Program-made: the position numbers and the translations under genes
NCBI GenBank assembly: GCA_016212095.1
Contig: JACRHH010000008.1
Location: 1 to 58,817 of the forward strand
DNA: 58,817 bases
Direction: 5' to 3'
From: Nitrospirota bacterium
GTDB lineage: Bacteria > Nitrospirota > Thermodesulfovibrionia > SZUA-242
Part shown: one piece after another, positions 1-9,559 of the stretch
Layout of the letters: each line of letters starts with the position of its first letter
Position numbering within the stretch: position 1 is the stretch's first letter
The notes under the pieces: model-generated
Told to the model about the DNA's origin: nothing
Seen by the model: the letters and a program-made list of their open reading frames with translations, nothing else
Database searches by the model: none

Positions 1-234
1 GGTGGCTATTGATGGAAACAGCGCCGATATTTCGCGGCAGAGGCAAAAACCGTCAACATCAGGCATCTTGAGGTCGGTTAACAAAAGATCGTAGCCCCCC
101 CTGCGAGCCATTGCGATAGCCTCAACGCCATACGATGGGGTGATTACGTTATAGCCGAGTTTGCCGAGAATCTTGCCGCAGAGCGCGCTTATCTTCGACT
201 CGTCGTCCAGTATGAGTATTCGTTCCATTGACAT
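1..234 (-). CDS. Response regulator receiver domain protein (3' part cut by window edge)
   Basis: The minus strand encodes a CheY-like receiver domain that runs off the left edge. The first residues after the chosen ATG (232-234) include ILILDDE, the acidic pocket of a receiver, and LLLTDLKMPDVDGF carries the phospho-acceptor Asp. Output domain and end are outside the window, so the regulated process is unknown. The start at 234 has AGGA seven bases upstream. The frame stays open further upstream to an ATG at 369, so an N-terminal extension of about 45 residues cannot be excluded. It lies downstream of hslU on the same strand, about 257 bp away. Family identity is clear; specific function is not. 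Confidence 0.85.
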   Translation of the reverse strand, partial: MSMERILILDDESKISALCGKILGKLGYNVITPSYGVEAIAMARRGGYDLLLTDLKMPDVDGFCLCREISALFPSIAT

Positions 235-490
235 GCGGCAATCCTGGCCCATTCTCCTGAAGACAGCATGTACGGACTTTTTCATTGATTTAGCATGCGC
301 GCGCTTCCAGCGCCGCAAGTTCATCCCATTTTGCCCTGCAATTATCACACCATGGCAAATACAAGCCATTGAATCTGGCAATGGGTAGACCTGTCTTAAG
401 CGACGTGACAGTTCTGCAATATTATTCAGCCGTTCGTTGCGGGAATTGGCGCAGCCATGTGAGATTTAGCGTATGGTTGCGCGGCGCTTT

Positions 491-1849
491 TCAGAGGATG
501 TAGCGGCTCAGATCCCTGTTGCGCGCGGTTTCTCCAAGGGCGCGTTCGACATACTGCGCATCGATGCTGACCGAGTCGCCGGACATATCGGGCGCATTGA
601 ACGAAATATCCTCCAAAAGACGCTCCAGAACCGTGTGCAGTCTGCGCGCGCCGATGTTTTCGGTCTGCTCGTTCACGGTCTCCGAGATCGCGGCCACGGA
701 TTCTATGGCGTCGTCGGTGAAGGAAAGCGTGACCGATTCCGTTGCCAGAAGCGCGATGTATTGGCGAATGAGAGCGTTCTGAGGCTCTGTAAGAATCCGC
801 ACGAATTCCGCCTTGCCCAGCGAGCCAAGCTCAACCCTGATGGGAAAACGTCCCTGAAGCTCCGGAATCAGATCGGACGGCTTGGCAACATGAAAAGCAC
901 CGGCGGCAACGAAGAGAACATGATCGGTCTTCACAGGGCCGTGCTTGGTTGAAACTGTCGAACCTTCCACTATCGGCAACAGATCGCGCTGCACGCCCTC
1001 GCGCGACACGTCCGGGCCGTGCGCCGATCCGCGCGCGGCAACCTTGTCGATCTCGTCGATGAACACAATGCCGCTCTGCTCGGTGCGCCGCACAGCCTCC
1101 TGCGTCACTTTTTCCATGTCGATCATCTGCGAGGCCTCGTCTTCGGTTATCAGGCGAAGCGCGTCCGGAACCTTCACCTTCCGGTGGGTCTTTTTGTCCG
1201 GAAGCATGCTTCCAAGCATGTCTTTCAGGTTCTTCTCGATCTCCTCCATGCCCATGTTCGAGACAAACCCGAACGGAACGGCCTTTTCCTTAACCTCGAT
1301 CTCGACGTATCGCTCGTCAAGCTTTCCGGCGCGGAGGCGCGCGCGAAGTTTTTCCCGCGTGTCCGAGTTGTCGGCAATCGGCTCCGCCTGTTCGCCGTCG
1401 GTTTTCGGCTGGCCATAGCGGGGCTTGGGAAGCAGAAGGTCGAGCAGGCGCTCCTCGGCTGAGGCCGCGGCCTTTTCGCGAATCGCGTCAACATGCTCGG
1501 CCTTCACCATCGAAATCGCAAGCTCCACAAGGTCGCGAATCATAGATTCCACATCGCGGCCAACATAGCCCACCTCGGTGAACTTCGACGCCTCAACCTT
1601 GATGAACGGCGCGTTTGCAAGCCGCGCAAGCCTGCGGGCTATTTCGGTCTTCCCCACGCCCGTGGGGCCGATCATGAGGATGTTTTTAGGCATCACCTCG
1701 TCGCGCAGATCGTCCGATAGGCGTTGTCTTCGCCAACGGTTCCGCAGCGCAACAGCCACGGCGCGCTTGGCGTTTTTCTGTCCGATTATATATTTGTCGA
1801 GCTCCTCGACCACTTTTTTTGGTGTAAGTTCATCCATATATATAGGCAT
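491..1849 (-). CDS. hslU: HslU, ATPase subunit of the HslUV protease
   Basis: This is the AAA+ unfoldase that recognises substrates and threads them into the HslV peptidase in the cytoplasm. The 452-residue protein has the family's usual length. Visible features are the Walker A motif GPTGVGKT at residues 61-68, the pore motif GYVG at 94-97, the Walker B stretch IVFIDEID near 263, the I domain between them and the conserved C-terminal end SRYIL, which docks into HslV. It starts 9 bp downstream of the hslV stop and is evidently co-transcribed with hslV and xerC. An alternative start at Met5 would only shorten the N-terminus. Confidence 0.97.
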   Translation of the reverse strand: MPIYMDELTPKKVVEELDKYIIGQKNAKRAVAVALRNRWRRQRLSDDLRDEVMPKNILMIGPTGVGKTEIARRLARLANAPFIKVEASKFTEVGYVGRDVESMIRDLVELAISMVKAEHVDAIREKAAASAEERLLDLLLPKPRYGQPKTDGEQAEPIADNSDTREKLRARLRAGKLDERYVEIEVKEKAVPFGFVSNMGMEEIEKNLKDMLGSMLPDKKTHRKVKVPDALRLITEDEASQMIDMEKVTQEAVRRTEQSGIVFIDEIDKVAARGSAHGPDVSREGVQRDLLPIVEGSTVSTKHGPVKTDHVLFVAAGAFHVAKPSDLIPELQGRFPIRVELGSLGKAEFVRILTEPQNALIRQYIALLATESVTLSFTDDAIESVAAISETVNEQTENIGARRLHTVLERLLEDISFNAPDMSGDSVSIDAQYVERALGETARNRDLSRYIL

Positions 1850-1858
1850 CCGATTCCG

Positions 1859-2398
1859 TCAGGAGCGGATCTCCTCCAGTGTGATTTCGGTGTTTGTGTA
1901 GATGCATATTCGCGAGGCGATCAAAAGCGACTCGCGGACAATCGATGAGGCGTCGAGCGCCGAATGCGTGAACAGGGCCTTCGACGCGGCCTGCGCGTAT
2001 GGCCCGCCTGAGCCTATGGCGGCGATTCCGTCTTCCGGTTCCAGCACATCGCCGGTTCCGGACAGAATAAGCGTGTGCTCGCGGTCGGCCACGATCAGCA
2101 TCGCCTCAAGGCGGCGAAGCATCCTGTCTGTTCGCCAGTCCTTGGCAAGCTCCACGGCGGCGCGCGCGAGGTTGCCGTGATAGCTTTCGAGCTTGCCCTC
2201 GAACCGCTCAAACAGCGTGAAGGCGTCGGCTGTCGCGCCGGCAAAACCGGCGATGACCTTGTCTTCGTACATCCGCCTGATCTTGCGGGCGTTATGCTTG
2301 AGCACCGTGTTGCCGAGCGTCACCTGCCCGTCGGCTCCAATCGCCACGTTGCCGTCGCGCCTTACGCATAGAACCGTTGTTCCGTGCAAAGCCTCCAT
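1859..2398 (-). CDS. hslV: HslV, peptidase subunit of the HslUV protease
   Basis: This is the proteasome beta-like threonine peptidase that forms the proteolytic core with HslU. The 179-residue product begins [16 protein letters not shown]; removal of the short propeptide would expose the catalytic Thr at residue 7. The GADGQVTLG motif typical of the family follows. The start is supported by a GAAGGAG ribosome binding site. It sits 3 bp downstream of xerC and 9 bp upstream of hslU, the classic xerC-hslV-hslU arrangement. Confidence 0.97.
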   Translation of the reverse strand: MEALHGTTVLCVRRDGNVAIGADGQVTLGNTVLKHNARKIRRMYEDKVIAGFAGATADAFTLFERFEGKLESYHGNLARAAVELAKDWRTDRMLRRLEAMLIVADREHTLILSGTGDVLEPEDGIAAIGSGGPYAQAASKALFTHSALDASSIVRESLLIASRICIYTNTEITLEEIRS

Positions 2399-2401
2399 AA
2401 T

Positions 2402-3286
2402 TTATACTCCTTCAAGCGCGCGCGGATGGGCGCGATCATACACGTCCATCAGATGCGCGATGTCGAGATGCGTGTATTTTTGCGTGGTTGAAAGCGAGGC
2501 ATGGCCAAGCATCTCCTGAATCACGCGAAGATCGGCTCCGGATTGCAGCATGTGCGACGCGAATGTGTGGCGCAGCGAATGGGGGCCAATCGAGCTTTTT
2601 AGCAGAATGTTTTCTCCGTGCTTCACCACCACCCGCCTGATGCTCCTGTCCGTAAGGCGTCCGCCCCGGCTGTTCAGAAATATCGCCCGGCTTTTGGGGC
2701 GTTTTTCCGCCCTTGCAAGCATGTAATCGGAAAGCGCTGTCGCCGCCTTGCTTCCGACGGGCAGAATCCGCTCCTTCCTGCCCTTGCCCTTCACCTTCAC
2801 CATGCAATCCTTCGAATCCCAGTCATCCATGTCGAGAGCGGCCATTTCGGCAACGCGAAGGCCGGATGAATAAAAAAGCTCAAGAATCGCCTTGTCGCGA
2901 AGCGAGAAGAAATCGAAGCCGTCCGGCGATTCCATGAGGCTTGCAGCCTCGTCGGGCGTAAGCGAAGCAGGAATGGGCTTCGGCAGCTTCGGCGATGAGG
3001 TCAGTCGCGCGGGGTTCTTGCTTACAATTCCCTCGCGGTGCAGGAAACGGTAGAACGATCGCACAGCCGAAAGTTTCCTTGCGATGGTGGTCTTCCCGGC
3101 GCCTTTTCGGTTCAAGTGCGCCAGATAGCCCCTGATGTCCAGATTGTCGCACTCGTCGGGCGAGCGTTTGCATACGCTGAAAAATTCGTCAAGATCGGCG
3201 GAATACGCACGAAGCGTATGACCGGACACATTCCGCTCGGATTTAAGATAACGAATATAAAGTTGAAAGGCATCTTCGCCGGGCAT
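2402..3286 (-). CDS. xerC: Tyrosine recombinase XerC
   Basis: This site-specific recombinase probably resolves chromosome dimers at dif together with XerD. The 294-residue protein has the N-terminal SAM-like core-binding domain and a C-terminal catalytic domain. The catalytic residues are all visible: Arg in SSGLRVAEM, Lys in KGKGRKER, His and Arg in HSLRHTFAS, His in LGHASL and the Tyr nucleophile in QKYTHLD. It is the first gene of a compact xerC-hslV-hslU operon. I call it XerC rather than XerD from this neighbourhood and from overall length; the sequence alone does not fully exclude another Xer paralogue. No good ribosome binding site precedes the ATG. Confidence 0.9.
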   Translation of the reverse strand: MPGEDAFQLYIRYLKSERNVSGHTLRAYSADLDEFFSVCKRSPDECDNLDIRGYLAHLNRKGAGKTTIARKLSAVRSFYRFLHREGIVSKNPARLTSSPKLPKPIPASLTPDEAASLMESPDGFDFFSLRDKAILELFYSSGLRVAEMAALDMDDWDSKDCMVKVKGKGRKERILPVGSKAATALSDYMLARAEKRPKSRAIFLNSRGGRLTDRSIRRVVVKHGENILLKSSIGPHSLRHTFASHMLQSGADLRVIQEMLGHASLSTTQKYTHLDIAHLMDVYDRAHPRALEGV

Positions 3287-3406
3287 AATTTTTATGGGTT
3301 ATTTTAACACAAACGCCATATGCCGTTTCGACGCGGTTTTTTCTCCGGACGAGTTTCATGTATTCTATGAAGCAACATTTCTAGCGCTGCAATTGAAAGG
3401 AAACAA

Positions 3407-3553
3407 GTGAAGAAACCGAACTACCAGTTTGAGAAGCGTCAAAGAGAGCTGGAAAAAAAGAAGAAAAAAGAAGAAAAGGCGCAGAAGAAGGCCTCCTCAG
3501 CCGAACAGCCGCAGGATGCGGAAGTTGCCGCATCCGCTGAGGAAAGCAAGTAA
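3407..3553 (+). CDS. Small, highly charged conserved protein (48 aa)
   Basis: A 48-codon ORF starting with GTG encodes a protein beginning MKKPNYQFEKRQRELEKKKK and ending in an Ala/Glu-rich tail. I recognise the MKKPNYxFEKRQREL start as that of a small widespread proteobacterial protein of unknown function, which makes it likely to be real despite its size. GAAAGG lies seven bases upstream of the GTG. It is probably helical and nucleic-acid or ribosome associated, but that is inferred only from its Lys/Arg/Glu composition. It is divergent from xerC and convergent with trmFO. Confidence 0.7.
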   Translation: MKKPNYQFEKRQRELEKKKKKEEKAQKKASSAEQPQDAEVAASAEESK

Positions 3554-3564
3554 TCAGGTAGGCC

Positions 3565-3618
3565 ACCGGCATTGGTTCACGAATGCGGCTGGCCCTCGGC
3601 ATTCATTAATGAATGCCG
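3565..3618. repeat. Two tandem palindromic units between convergent genes
   Basis: Positions 3597-3618 form a perfect 22-bp palindrome (CGGCATTCATTAATGAATGCCG would fold on itself; only its halves are needed: CGGCATTCATT and its complement). Immediately before it, 3566-3589 is a related imperfect unit with GGCATT and AATGC arms. The pair lies between the convergent small ORF and trmFO and could act as a bidirectional stop signal, though neither side has a long T-run. Confidence 0.5.
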
Positions 3619-3635
3619 TTGGCACCCCAAACGCG

Positions 3636-4967
3636 TCAAACCGTTTTCAGAAACGCATCCCACGCCTCAAGCGCCCGCGCCGAAATGCGTTCATAGCGAT
3701 CTTTTTTGGCGCGTATGCGCTCAGAAAGCGGCGGAAGAAGGCCGAAGTTAATGTTTGACGGCTGAAACCGTGCCGGTTCCGATGTGGTGACATGCGCCAC
3801 CAATCCGCCGTGGGCAGTCACATCCGGAACGGACAGCGGCTCGCCGCCGGCCAGAATGCGCGATGCGTTAACTCCGGCAAGCCAGCCCATGGCGGTCGAT
3901 TCCACATAGCCCTCAACGCCGGTAATCTGACCGGCAAGGATAATGGCGGGCCGCGTTTTGAATCGAAGAGCGCCATCAAGCAACACCGGGGAGCAAAGAT
4001 ACGTGTTTCGGTGAAGGCTGCCGAATCGCAGGAATTCGGCATTCTCCAGCCCCGGAATCATACGGAAAACGCGCGCCTGCTCCGGCCATTTGAGCTTTGT
4101 CTGAAAACCGACCATGTTCCATGCGGTTTCGTGGCGGTTTTCGGCCCGAAGCTGGATCACCGCCCAAGGCTCATGCCCGGTGCGCGGATCGACAAGCCCA
4201 ACCGGCTTCATCGGCCCGAACCGGAGCGTGTCGCGCCCGCGCGCGGCAAGCACTTCCACCGGCATACAGCCCTCGAAAACCTTTTCCACCTCGAACGGAC
4301 GGGCCTCGGCCTTCTCGGCAGCCATCAGGGCATCGTAAAAACCGTCGTATTCTTCGCGCGTCATTGGGCAGTTTATGTAGTCGTCGCCGCCCTTGCCGTA
4401 GCGCGATGCCTTATACACGCGGCTCCAGTCTATCGACTCGGCATCGATTATCGGCGCGATTGCGTCATAGAAATACAACTGCTCCGCTCCGGAGAGCCGC
4501 CGCAGGAAATCCGCCATCGGATCGGACGTGAGCGGGCCTGTGGCAAGAATCGTCAATCCGCCGCCCTCCGGAATATCGGATACCTCCTTGCGGATGACCT
4601 CGATCTTCGGATTCTCCCCGATCATGCGCGTGATGGTTTCGGCAAATACGGTTCTATCAACCGCGAGCGCGCCGCCCGCCGGAACGCGCGTCTCGTCGGC
4701 GGCGCGCATTATGAGGGAACCGGCGCGGCGCAGCTCTTCCTTCAGGAGGCCGACCGCGTTCTGGAGGCTGTCGCCCCGAAGCGAGTTGGAGCAGACAAGC
4801 TCGGCAAGCAGCTCGGTCTTGTGAGCCGGAGTCTGCCTTAGCGGACGCATCTCGAAAAGCCGCACGGAAACGCCGCGTTGCGCGGCCTGCCACGCAGCTT
4901 CGCAGCCCGCAAGTCCGCCGCCGATTATCGTGACCGTATTATCTGAACTGGTATTGGAATGCATCAT
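3636..4967 (-). CDS. trmFO: TrmFO, folate-dependent tRNA (m5U54) methyltransferase
   Basis: This flavoprotein makes 5-methyluridine at position 54 of tRNA using methylenetetrahydrofolate and FADH2. The 443-residue length is typical. The N-terminal dinucleotide-binding motif [12 protein letters not shown] is at about residues 16-27, and [11 protein letters not shown], a TrmFO signature with the conserved Cys, lies near residue 58. The C-terminal part carries [17 protein letters not shown], another family hallmark. The gene starts 17 bp from the divergent SurA-N-like gene, with a shared symmetric -10 element in between. Confidence 0.96.
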   Translation of the reverse strand: MMHSNTSSDNTVTIIGGGLAGCEAAWQAAQRGVSVRLFEMRPLRQTPAHKTELLAELVCSNSLRGDSLQNAVGLLKEELRRAGSLIMRAADETRVPAGGALAVDRTVFAETITRMIGENPKIEVIRKEVSDIPEGGGLTILATGPLTSDPMADFLRRLSGAEQLYFYDAIAPIIDAESIDWSRVYKASRYGKGGDDYINCPMTREEYDGFYDALMAAEKAEARPFEVEKVFEGCMPVEVLAARGRDTLRFGPMKPVGLVDPRTGHEPWAVIQLRAENRHETAWNMVGFQTKLKWPEQARVFRMIPGLENAEFLRFGSLHRNTYLCSPVLLDGALRFKTRPAIILAGQITGVEGYVESTAMGWLAGVNASRILAGGEPLSVPDVTAHGGLVAHVTTSEPARFQPSNINFGLLPPLSERIRAKKDRYERISARALEAWDAFLKTV

Positions 4968-4973
4968 GAGGGG

Positions 4974-4980
4974 TATAATA
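4974..4980. promoter_or_regulatory. Symmetric -10 element shared by trmFO and the 4985 gene
   Basis: The only 17 bp between the two divergent start codons contain GTATAATAC. On the plus strand TATAAT (4974-4979) would place the start of transcription at about 4985, the ATG itself. On the minus strand TATTAT (4980-4975) would place it at about 4968, next to the trmFO ATG. Both transcripts would be leaderless or nearly so. This is prediction from sequence only. Confidence 0.5.
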
Positions 4981-4984
4981 CGAC

Positions 4985-5458
4985 ATGCGTCTCAAAATAT
5001 TCGCGTTAATGATCGCAATCATGTCGTTTCCGAGTGCAAATACCTGCGCTGAGATGATCGAGCGGGTAATCGCTTCGATCGATGATACGCCCGTGTTTCT
5101 GGGTGAATATATTGCTCTGAAAAAACAGTTGGCGGATGCCGGACAGGATATCCCGGATCGCGAGGTTATCGACATCCTTATTGACCGGAAACTCATGTAC
5201 CAGGAGGCAAGGCGTCTGCGTTTCGACAAAGGAGAGGAGGGAAAACCTGCCGACCAGGATGCGATAGTCGAACGATACCTCGACATGTTCGTGAGGGCGT
5301 TCGTGGGGAGCCACAGCAATTCGCAGAGCGAATTGCGACAGTTAACCGCCGGCGATAGTGTCGGTGACATGGCGGATGATGGCTTCAGGCGGCGGCTTAA
5401 AGAAAAAATAGCTGAACTTCGAAGGCGTTATGAAATACGAATTGATCCGGAGATGTAA
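4985..5458 (+). CDS. SurA-N-like periplasmic protein without a PPIase domain
   Basis: The 157-residue protein begins with a signal peptide ([18 protein letters not shown], cleavage probably after Ala in TCA). It continues with [24 protein letters not shown] and [16 protein letters not shown], the pattern of the SurA/PrsA N-terminal chaperone domain (repeated 'VN-d..I...El..' and 'LI...L..qea'). The C-terminal 60 residues are helical and charged. There is no rotamase domain, so it is either a small chaperone or a degenerate member. No ribosome binding site is possible between the -10 element and the ATG, which suggests leaderless translation. Confidence 0.7.
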   Translation: MRLKIFALMIAIMSFPSANTCAEMIERVIASIDDTPVFLGEYIALKKQLADAGQDIPDREVIDILIDRKLMYQEARRLRFDKGEEGKPADQDAIVERYLDMFVRAFVGSHSNSQSELRQLTAGDSVGDMADDGFRRRLKEKIAELRRRYEIRIDPEM

Positions 5459-5493
5459 CCTGTAAGAAGCCGAAATTCAGGGCATGAGCTTCT

Positions 5494-5955
5494 TCATGAC
5501 TGTTGCTTTGAGAACCGCGACGACAGGAACACCACGCAGTCTTCACAGATTTTACCGGACTCACGGTTGCAGATATTGCGGTTGAGCTCCCAGCATGGCT
5601 TGTTTCGCTCTATGAAGGATGAACAGCGCTTCCTGCGCTCGTCTGAGCATTCCATTATCTCCCAGCACGATGCGTAATTGAGCAGCTTCTTCACACCCTC
5701 GATACTGATCTTCTTCTCATGGATCAGATCACGAAGACAACGGAGCCATTTGATGTCGTTATCCGAGTAGTACCGGTTTTTGTTCCGCCGGGCCGGCCTG
5801 ACAAGCCCGTGTTTTTCGTAAAGGCGAAGTGTTTGATCCGTGGTTCCCACCAGCTCGGCGGCAACGCCGATCGGGTAAAGGGGCATACTGTTTTTTGTGT
5901 CGGCAGTCGGTTCGCCTTGTTTCATCTCGATAGCATATCCGGTATAATCTTCCAT
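5494..5955 (-). CDS. MerR-family regulator with CW-type cysteine-rich C-terminus
   Basis: Residues about 25-95 form a MerR helix-turn-helix domain (IGVAAELVGTTDQTLRLYEK, RYYSDNDIKWLRCLRDL). The last 55 residues have eight cysteines in the order CWEIMEC, RC, KPCWEL, ICN, KICEDC. This spacing resembles the two-CW domain known from deltaproteobacterial proteins. The tail probably senses a metal or redox signal; no ligand can be assigned. The gene is monocistronic, convergent with the SurA-N-like gene and about 200 bp upstream of, and divergent from, tRNA-Gly. Confidence 0.82.
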   Translation of the reverse strand: MEDYTGYAIEMKQGEPTADTKNSMPLYPIGVAAELVGTTDQTLRLYEKHGLVRPARRNKNRYYSDNDIKWLRCLRDLIHEKKISIEGVKKLLNYASCWEIMECSDERRKRCSSFIERNKPCWELNRNICNRESGKICEDCVVFLSSRFSKQQS

Positions 5956-6107
5956 AGCTTAACTGCTTATCGTGCGGCAGAGCGCAATAATTAAACCCAA
6001 AAAACGAGATGCACCCAAAAACTGGAGTTATTAAACTATATAACAATATAAAAACGCAACCTGCTGAGCAGGATATTTGCACGCCATCTCAAGAATCTGT
6101 GTTTTAT

Positions 6108-6136
6108 TTGAAATATTATGGCGTTACATGTAAGAT
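6108..6136 (+). promoter_or_regulatory. Predicted sigma70 promoter for tRNA-Gly and rplU
   Basis: TTGAAA at 6108-6113 and TAAGAT at 6131-6136 are separated by exactly 17 bp, about 20 bp upstream of the tRNA 5' end. The expected start point near 6143 gives a short 5' leader for RNase P removal. Confidence 0.6.
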
Positions 6137-6155
6137 ATTTTTTACCCCTGCGATG

Positions 6156-6230
<75 letters not shown>

Positions 6231-6280
6231 TTACAGGGATAATTATTGCGTATGTAGAGAAAATGGAGGTATGATTAACA

Positions 6281-6592
6281 ATGTATGCAGTTGTTGAGAC
6301 GGACGGCAAGCAGTATCGCGTTGAGCCGGGAACCGTTATTCAGGTTGATTCAATGGATGCCGAAATCGGCACGCTGGTAACCATCGAGAAGGTGCTCATG
6401 GTCTCCGGAAACGATAACCCTGTTATTGGGGCACCGCATGTGACATCGGCGAAGGTTGTGGCCGAGGTCACCGGACATGGCCGCGATCAGAAAGTGCTGA
6501 TCGTCAAGAAAAAGCGGCGTAAGAGCTATCGCCGCGTCAATGGCCATCGTCAAGGCTACACGGCGCTTGCCATCAAGGAGATTGTTGTTTAG
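6281..6592 (+). CDS. rplU: 50S ribosomal protein L21
   Basis: The 103-residue protein starts MYAVVETDGKQYRVEPG and ends with KKRRKSYRRVNGHRQGYT, the conserved rRNA-binding C-terminal part of L21. TGGAGG lies 11 bp upstream of the ATG. rpmA (L27) usually follows rplU directly but is absent; a non-coding stretch with two hairpins and then a TPR gene come next. Confidence 0.97.
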   Translation: MYAVVETDGKQYRVEPGTVIQVDSMDAEIGTLVTIEKVLMVSGNDNPVIGAPHVTSAKVVAEVTGHGRDQKVLIVKKKRRKSYRRVNGHRQGYTALAIKEIVV

Positions 6593-6618
6593 GGAATGAG
6601 GGATGGAGCGGCCCACGA

Positions 6619-6691
6619 CAAGGGTCGCTACCCTTGGCATAAACTGGAAGAACGCATTCGTACATGTTAGCGTACTCCCGTCAGCGACGGG
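6619..6691 (+). terminator. Two hairpins after rplU (possible weak terminator)
   Basis: A 7-bp stem CAAGGGT/ACCCTTG with a 4-nt loop lies at 6619-6636. A second stem, CCCGT/ACGGG, lies at 6677-6691 and is followed by TTAATT. Neither has a strong T-run, so they might attenuate rather than end transcription into the TPR gene. Confidence 0.35.
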
Positions 6692-6733
6692 TTAATTGTG
6701 TTAAAAACTGTAATAGGTCATAGGGTTCCGGCG

Positions 6734-9535
6734 ATGCCTCCAGCGCAGGACAAGGCTGCAATAATCAATCAGGCTCAACGTTTGGCTGCCAAGGGTCAAA
6801 TCGACAAGGCCATTCAGGAATGGGAGCGAGTTGCGGAGCTTTCACCCTCCGACGGTAACGTCCACAATACAATAGGCGATCTTCACCTTCGCAAGAAGGA
6901 TCAGAACATGGCCATCGAGTCTTTCTTCAAGGCAGCACACATTTTTCAGAATGAGGGGTTTTCGCTTAAGGCGATGGCCCTGTATAAAAAGGTCATCTAT
7001 CTCGATCCGATGAGCCTTCCGGCGCTTATTGCACTGGCCGAATTGAATGCCGAGCGCGGACTTATCGGAAACGCAAACGAAAATTACCTTTCGGCAGCAG
7101 AGATATACGTAAAGCAAGGCGAATTCAACGAGGCTGTTGACATCTATCGCAAGATGATGTACCTGTCACCGTCCAATCTGTTACTCCATATCCGCATCGC
7201 CAATCTATACTCCAAGCTCGGACTTCACGGAGAAGCCAAAAAAGTCTACATCGACAGCGCCATCGCGTTTCAGGAAAAAGGCGATTACATGCGGGCCGAG
7301 AACCTGTTCAACAAGGCTCTCGAAAACGACGCGGACGATCCGATGGCATATGTGGGTCTTGGCAAGATTTACATCGACAAGGGACAGTATGCCGACGCGC
7401 TTGGGGTTCTCGACCGGGCAATGGCAAAGTTTCCGGATCATGCGGAGATACTCATTGAGAAGGCAAATGCAGCTTTCTCCGCTGGGAGAATCGACGAGGC
7501 GCTTGAAGCCGCATCGAAGGCGGCGGAGGCCGATCCTGCCAATGCGCAGGCTCAGCGACTGTGCGGTGAAATCCTTATCGACGCCGGACGGCATGAAGAA
7601 GCCTGGGAGCGGCTTAGCGGAATAATTCAGGGAATGGTTGCCGAGGAACGATACGACGAATCTCTCGCCCTTCTTTCCCGCATGGAGACTATTACCAGCC
7701 ACCGCACCGAGGTTATGAGGCGTCAGGCGCTTATTTACCGGCAGCTTGGGAATCTCGACAAATCCGTAGAAATACTCAAGGCCCTCGGATTCCTGCTGCT
7801 TGGTGAAAAAGACAACGAGGCTGCGCTGAGACTGTTCCGCGAGGTGCAGTTCCTTGCACCGGACGACGAGGAAATCGAGGCAAAAATCAGGGAACTTTCC
7901 GGTGACGAACAGATGGAGGAGCAGCGCGGATTTTCGCTTCCGCTGTCCGGCTCCCGCTCCGTTTTCCGGGAAGAAAGCAGTTACGAACGTGAAGAGCCTG
8001 TTTCAGCGGCAAGCGGAAAACAAGATTACGGCCTTGGATTCAATTTCCAGGAACTGGATCTGTGGGTGGACGAGGACGAGCAGCAGGGCGGCGGCGAGAA
8101 GGTGCTGGAAATTTCCGACACCGATTTCGGCCTGGACGACATCGGTCTAAGCCTGCCAGACCTTGCCGGATTGAAGAAATCCGACGAACTGAGCGAATCA
8201 GACCGTTACGCACGAATGCCGTTTGATGAGCCTGGTGCCGACAAAATCGATAAAATTCACGAAATTCCAGAGGTGCTTGATCTCGATTCCGACTCAGGTT
8301 CCATTTTCGGAGATTCCGGACGCACCGGCGCGGATAACGGCGAGTTTTCCGGTTTTGGCGATTTCACATCATCCGACGAAGTTACGCAATCCGACACTGT
8401 TTTTGGCGAACAGACCGTTGGCGGCACAGGCGAGATATTCAAGTCGTTTGATGATGCCGGGGCGGTATTCGACTCGACAATATCTCCGGAAGATGCATTG
8501 CACACTGATGAGATGGCGCATGTATTGAAGGAAGGCAGACCGGCCTTTGAACCGTCTTTCGACAATGAGCCTTCAAACATGGAGTCGTTGTTCTCCGGGC
8601 CGGCCACGCCTGCCCCGGAAGAACATCTGCATGATGATCTGTCAGGTTCCGGTTTCGAGGAGATTTCGGCAACATATGAGTTGCCTTCGGACAAGACAGA
8701 CACCAAATCCGGCTCGGATTTCGATGAATTCATGCGCGAATTCGCAGCCTCATCCGGCCATGATGAGCAAATCAAGGATGACCAGATAACCGTTGAGCGG
8801 CCCGCCGGGCCGTACTCGTATGCCGGCGAGGATACTTACGGCGAGGATATGGCCGAGGCGGATTTCTATCTGCAGCAGGGGCTTCGCGACGAAGCAGTCG
8901 AGATATACCGTAAACTGGCGCGTATCTATCCGGATCGCAACGAGGCACGTGACAGGCTTGCAGATCTCGGAGTTGCTGCTGAAGCGCCTGAGCCGTACTT
9001 GAACATGCCCCCCGCTGCCATAGGAAGCGATACCGATCGTTTTTTTGAAACATTGAGCCACATGCCAGAATCCGTCAAGCCCGGAGACAACGGAATGCTC
9101 GACGCGGACGTGGCCAGCATCTTCGATGCGTTCAAGCGCGGCGTGAAGGATGAAGTTCCGGAGAACGATTTCGAGACGCATTACAATCTCGGCATCGCCT
9201 ACAAGGAAATGGGATTGACCGACGACGCCATCCGCGAGTTTCAGATTGCATGTGAAACAAGCCCCGCATCGTTTCAATCGATCAGCATGCTTGCCCTCTG
9301 TTACAGCGAAAAAGGTGATTACGAGCAGGCCGTAAGCGAATACCGCAGGCTGCTGGAGATGCTCGACGATACGGATGAGCGGTTTCTGCCTGTAAAATAC
9401 GACCTTGCAATCGCGCTGGAAAATACCGGCGAAGGCGAGGAAGCTCTCGATCTGTTTACGGAGATTTATTACGCCGATACGTTTTTCCGCGATGTCGCAT
9501 CACGCATAGATTCGCTCAAGCTCAGACGGGCATAA
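6734..9535 (+). CDS. Large tetratricopeptide repeat protein with acidic central linker
   Basis: The predicted protein is 933 residues from the ATG at 6734; an in-frame GTG at 6698 would add 12 residues. The start MPPAQDKAAIINQAQRLAAK fits TPR proteins of deltaproteobacteria. Residues 1-390 are about ten consecutive TPRs. Residues about 400-700 are Ser/Asp/Glu/Gly-rich and probably disordered. Residues 710-930 return to TPRs (EADFYLQQGLRDEAVEIYRK and further). There is no signal peptide or membrane segment, so it is likely a cytoplasmic scaffold. Partners are not evident. It converges with comEC with only 24 bp between. Confidence 0.85.
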   Translation: MPPAQDKAAIINQAQRLAAKGQIDKAIQEWERVAELSPSDGNVHNTIGDLHLRKKDQNMAIESFFKAAHIFQNEGFSLKAMALYKKVIYLDPMSLPALIALAELNAERGLIGNANENYLSAAEIYVKQGEFNEAVDIYRKMMYLSPSNLLLHIRIANLYSKLGLHGEAKKVYIDSAIAFQEKGDYMRAENLFNKALENDADDPMAYVGLGKIYIDKGQYADALGVLDRAMAKFPDHAEILIEKANAAFSAGRIDEALEAASKAAEADPANAQAQRLCGEILIDAGRHEEAWERLSGIIQGMVAEERYDESLALLSRMETITSHRTEVMRRQALIYRQLGNLDKSVEILKALGFLLLGEKDNEAALRLFREVQFLAPDDEEIEAKIRELSGDEQMEEQRGFSLPLSGSRSVFREESSYEREEPVSAASGKQDYGLGFNFQELDLWVDEDEQQGGGEKVLEISDTDFGLDDIGLSLPDLAGLKKSDELSESDRYARMPFDEPGADKIDKIHEIPEVLDLDSDSGSIFGDSGRTGADNGEFSGFGDFTSSDEVTQSDTVFGEQTVGGTGEIFKSFDDAGAVFDSTISPEDALHTDEMAHVLKEGRPAFEPSFDNEPSNMESLFSGPATPAPEEHLHDDLSGSGFEEISATYELPSDKTDTKSGSDFDEFMREFAASSGHDEQIKDDQITVERPAGPYSYAGEDTYGEDMAEADFYLQQGLRDEAVEIYRKLARIYPDRNEARDRLADLGVAAEAPEPYLNMPPAAIGSDTDRFFETLSHMPESVKPGDNGMLDADVASIFDAFKRGVKDEVPENDFETHYNLGIAYKEMGLTDDAIREFQIACETSPASFQSISMLALCYSEKGDYEQAVSEYRRLLEMLDDTDERFLPVKYDLAIALENTGEGEEALDLFTEIYYADTFFRDVASRIDSLKLRRA

Positions 9536-9559
9536 ACTCGTTTCTCAGCAAATCATTTC

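Noticed and set aside
3792-4841. Long plus-strand ORF opposite trmFO, and the one opposite ftsH (15918-17726)
   Set aside because: Both are antisense shadows of well-recognised GC-rich genes, and their Arg/His/Gly-rich products match nothing.
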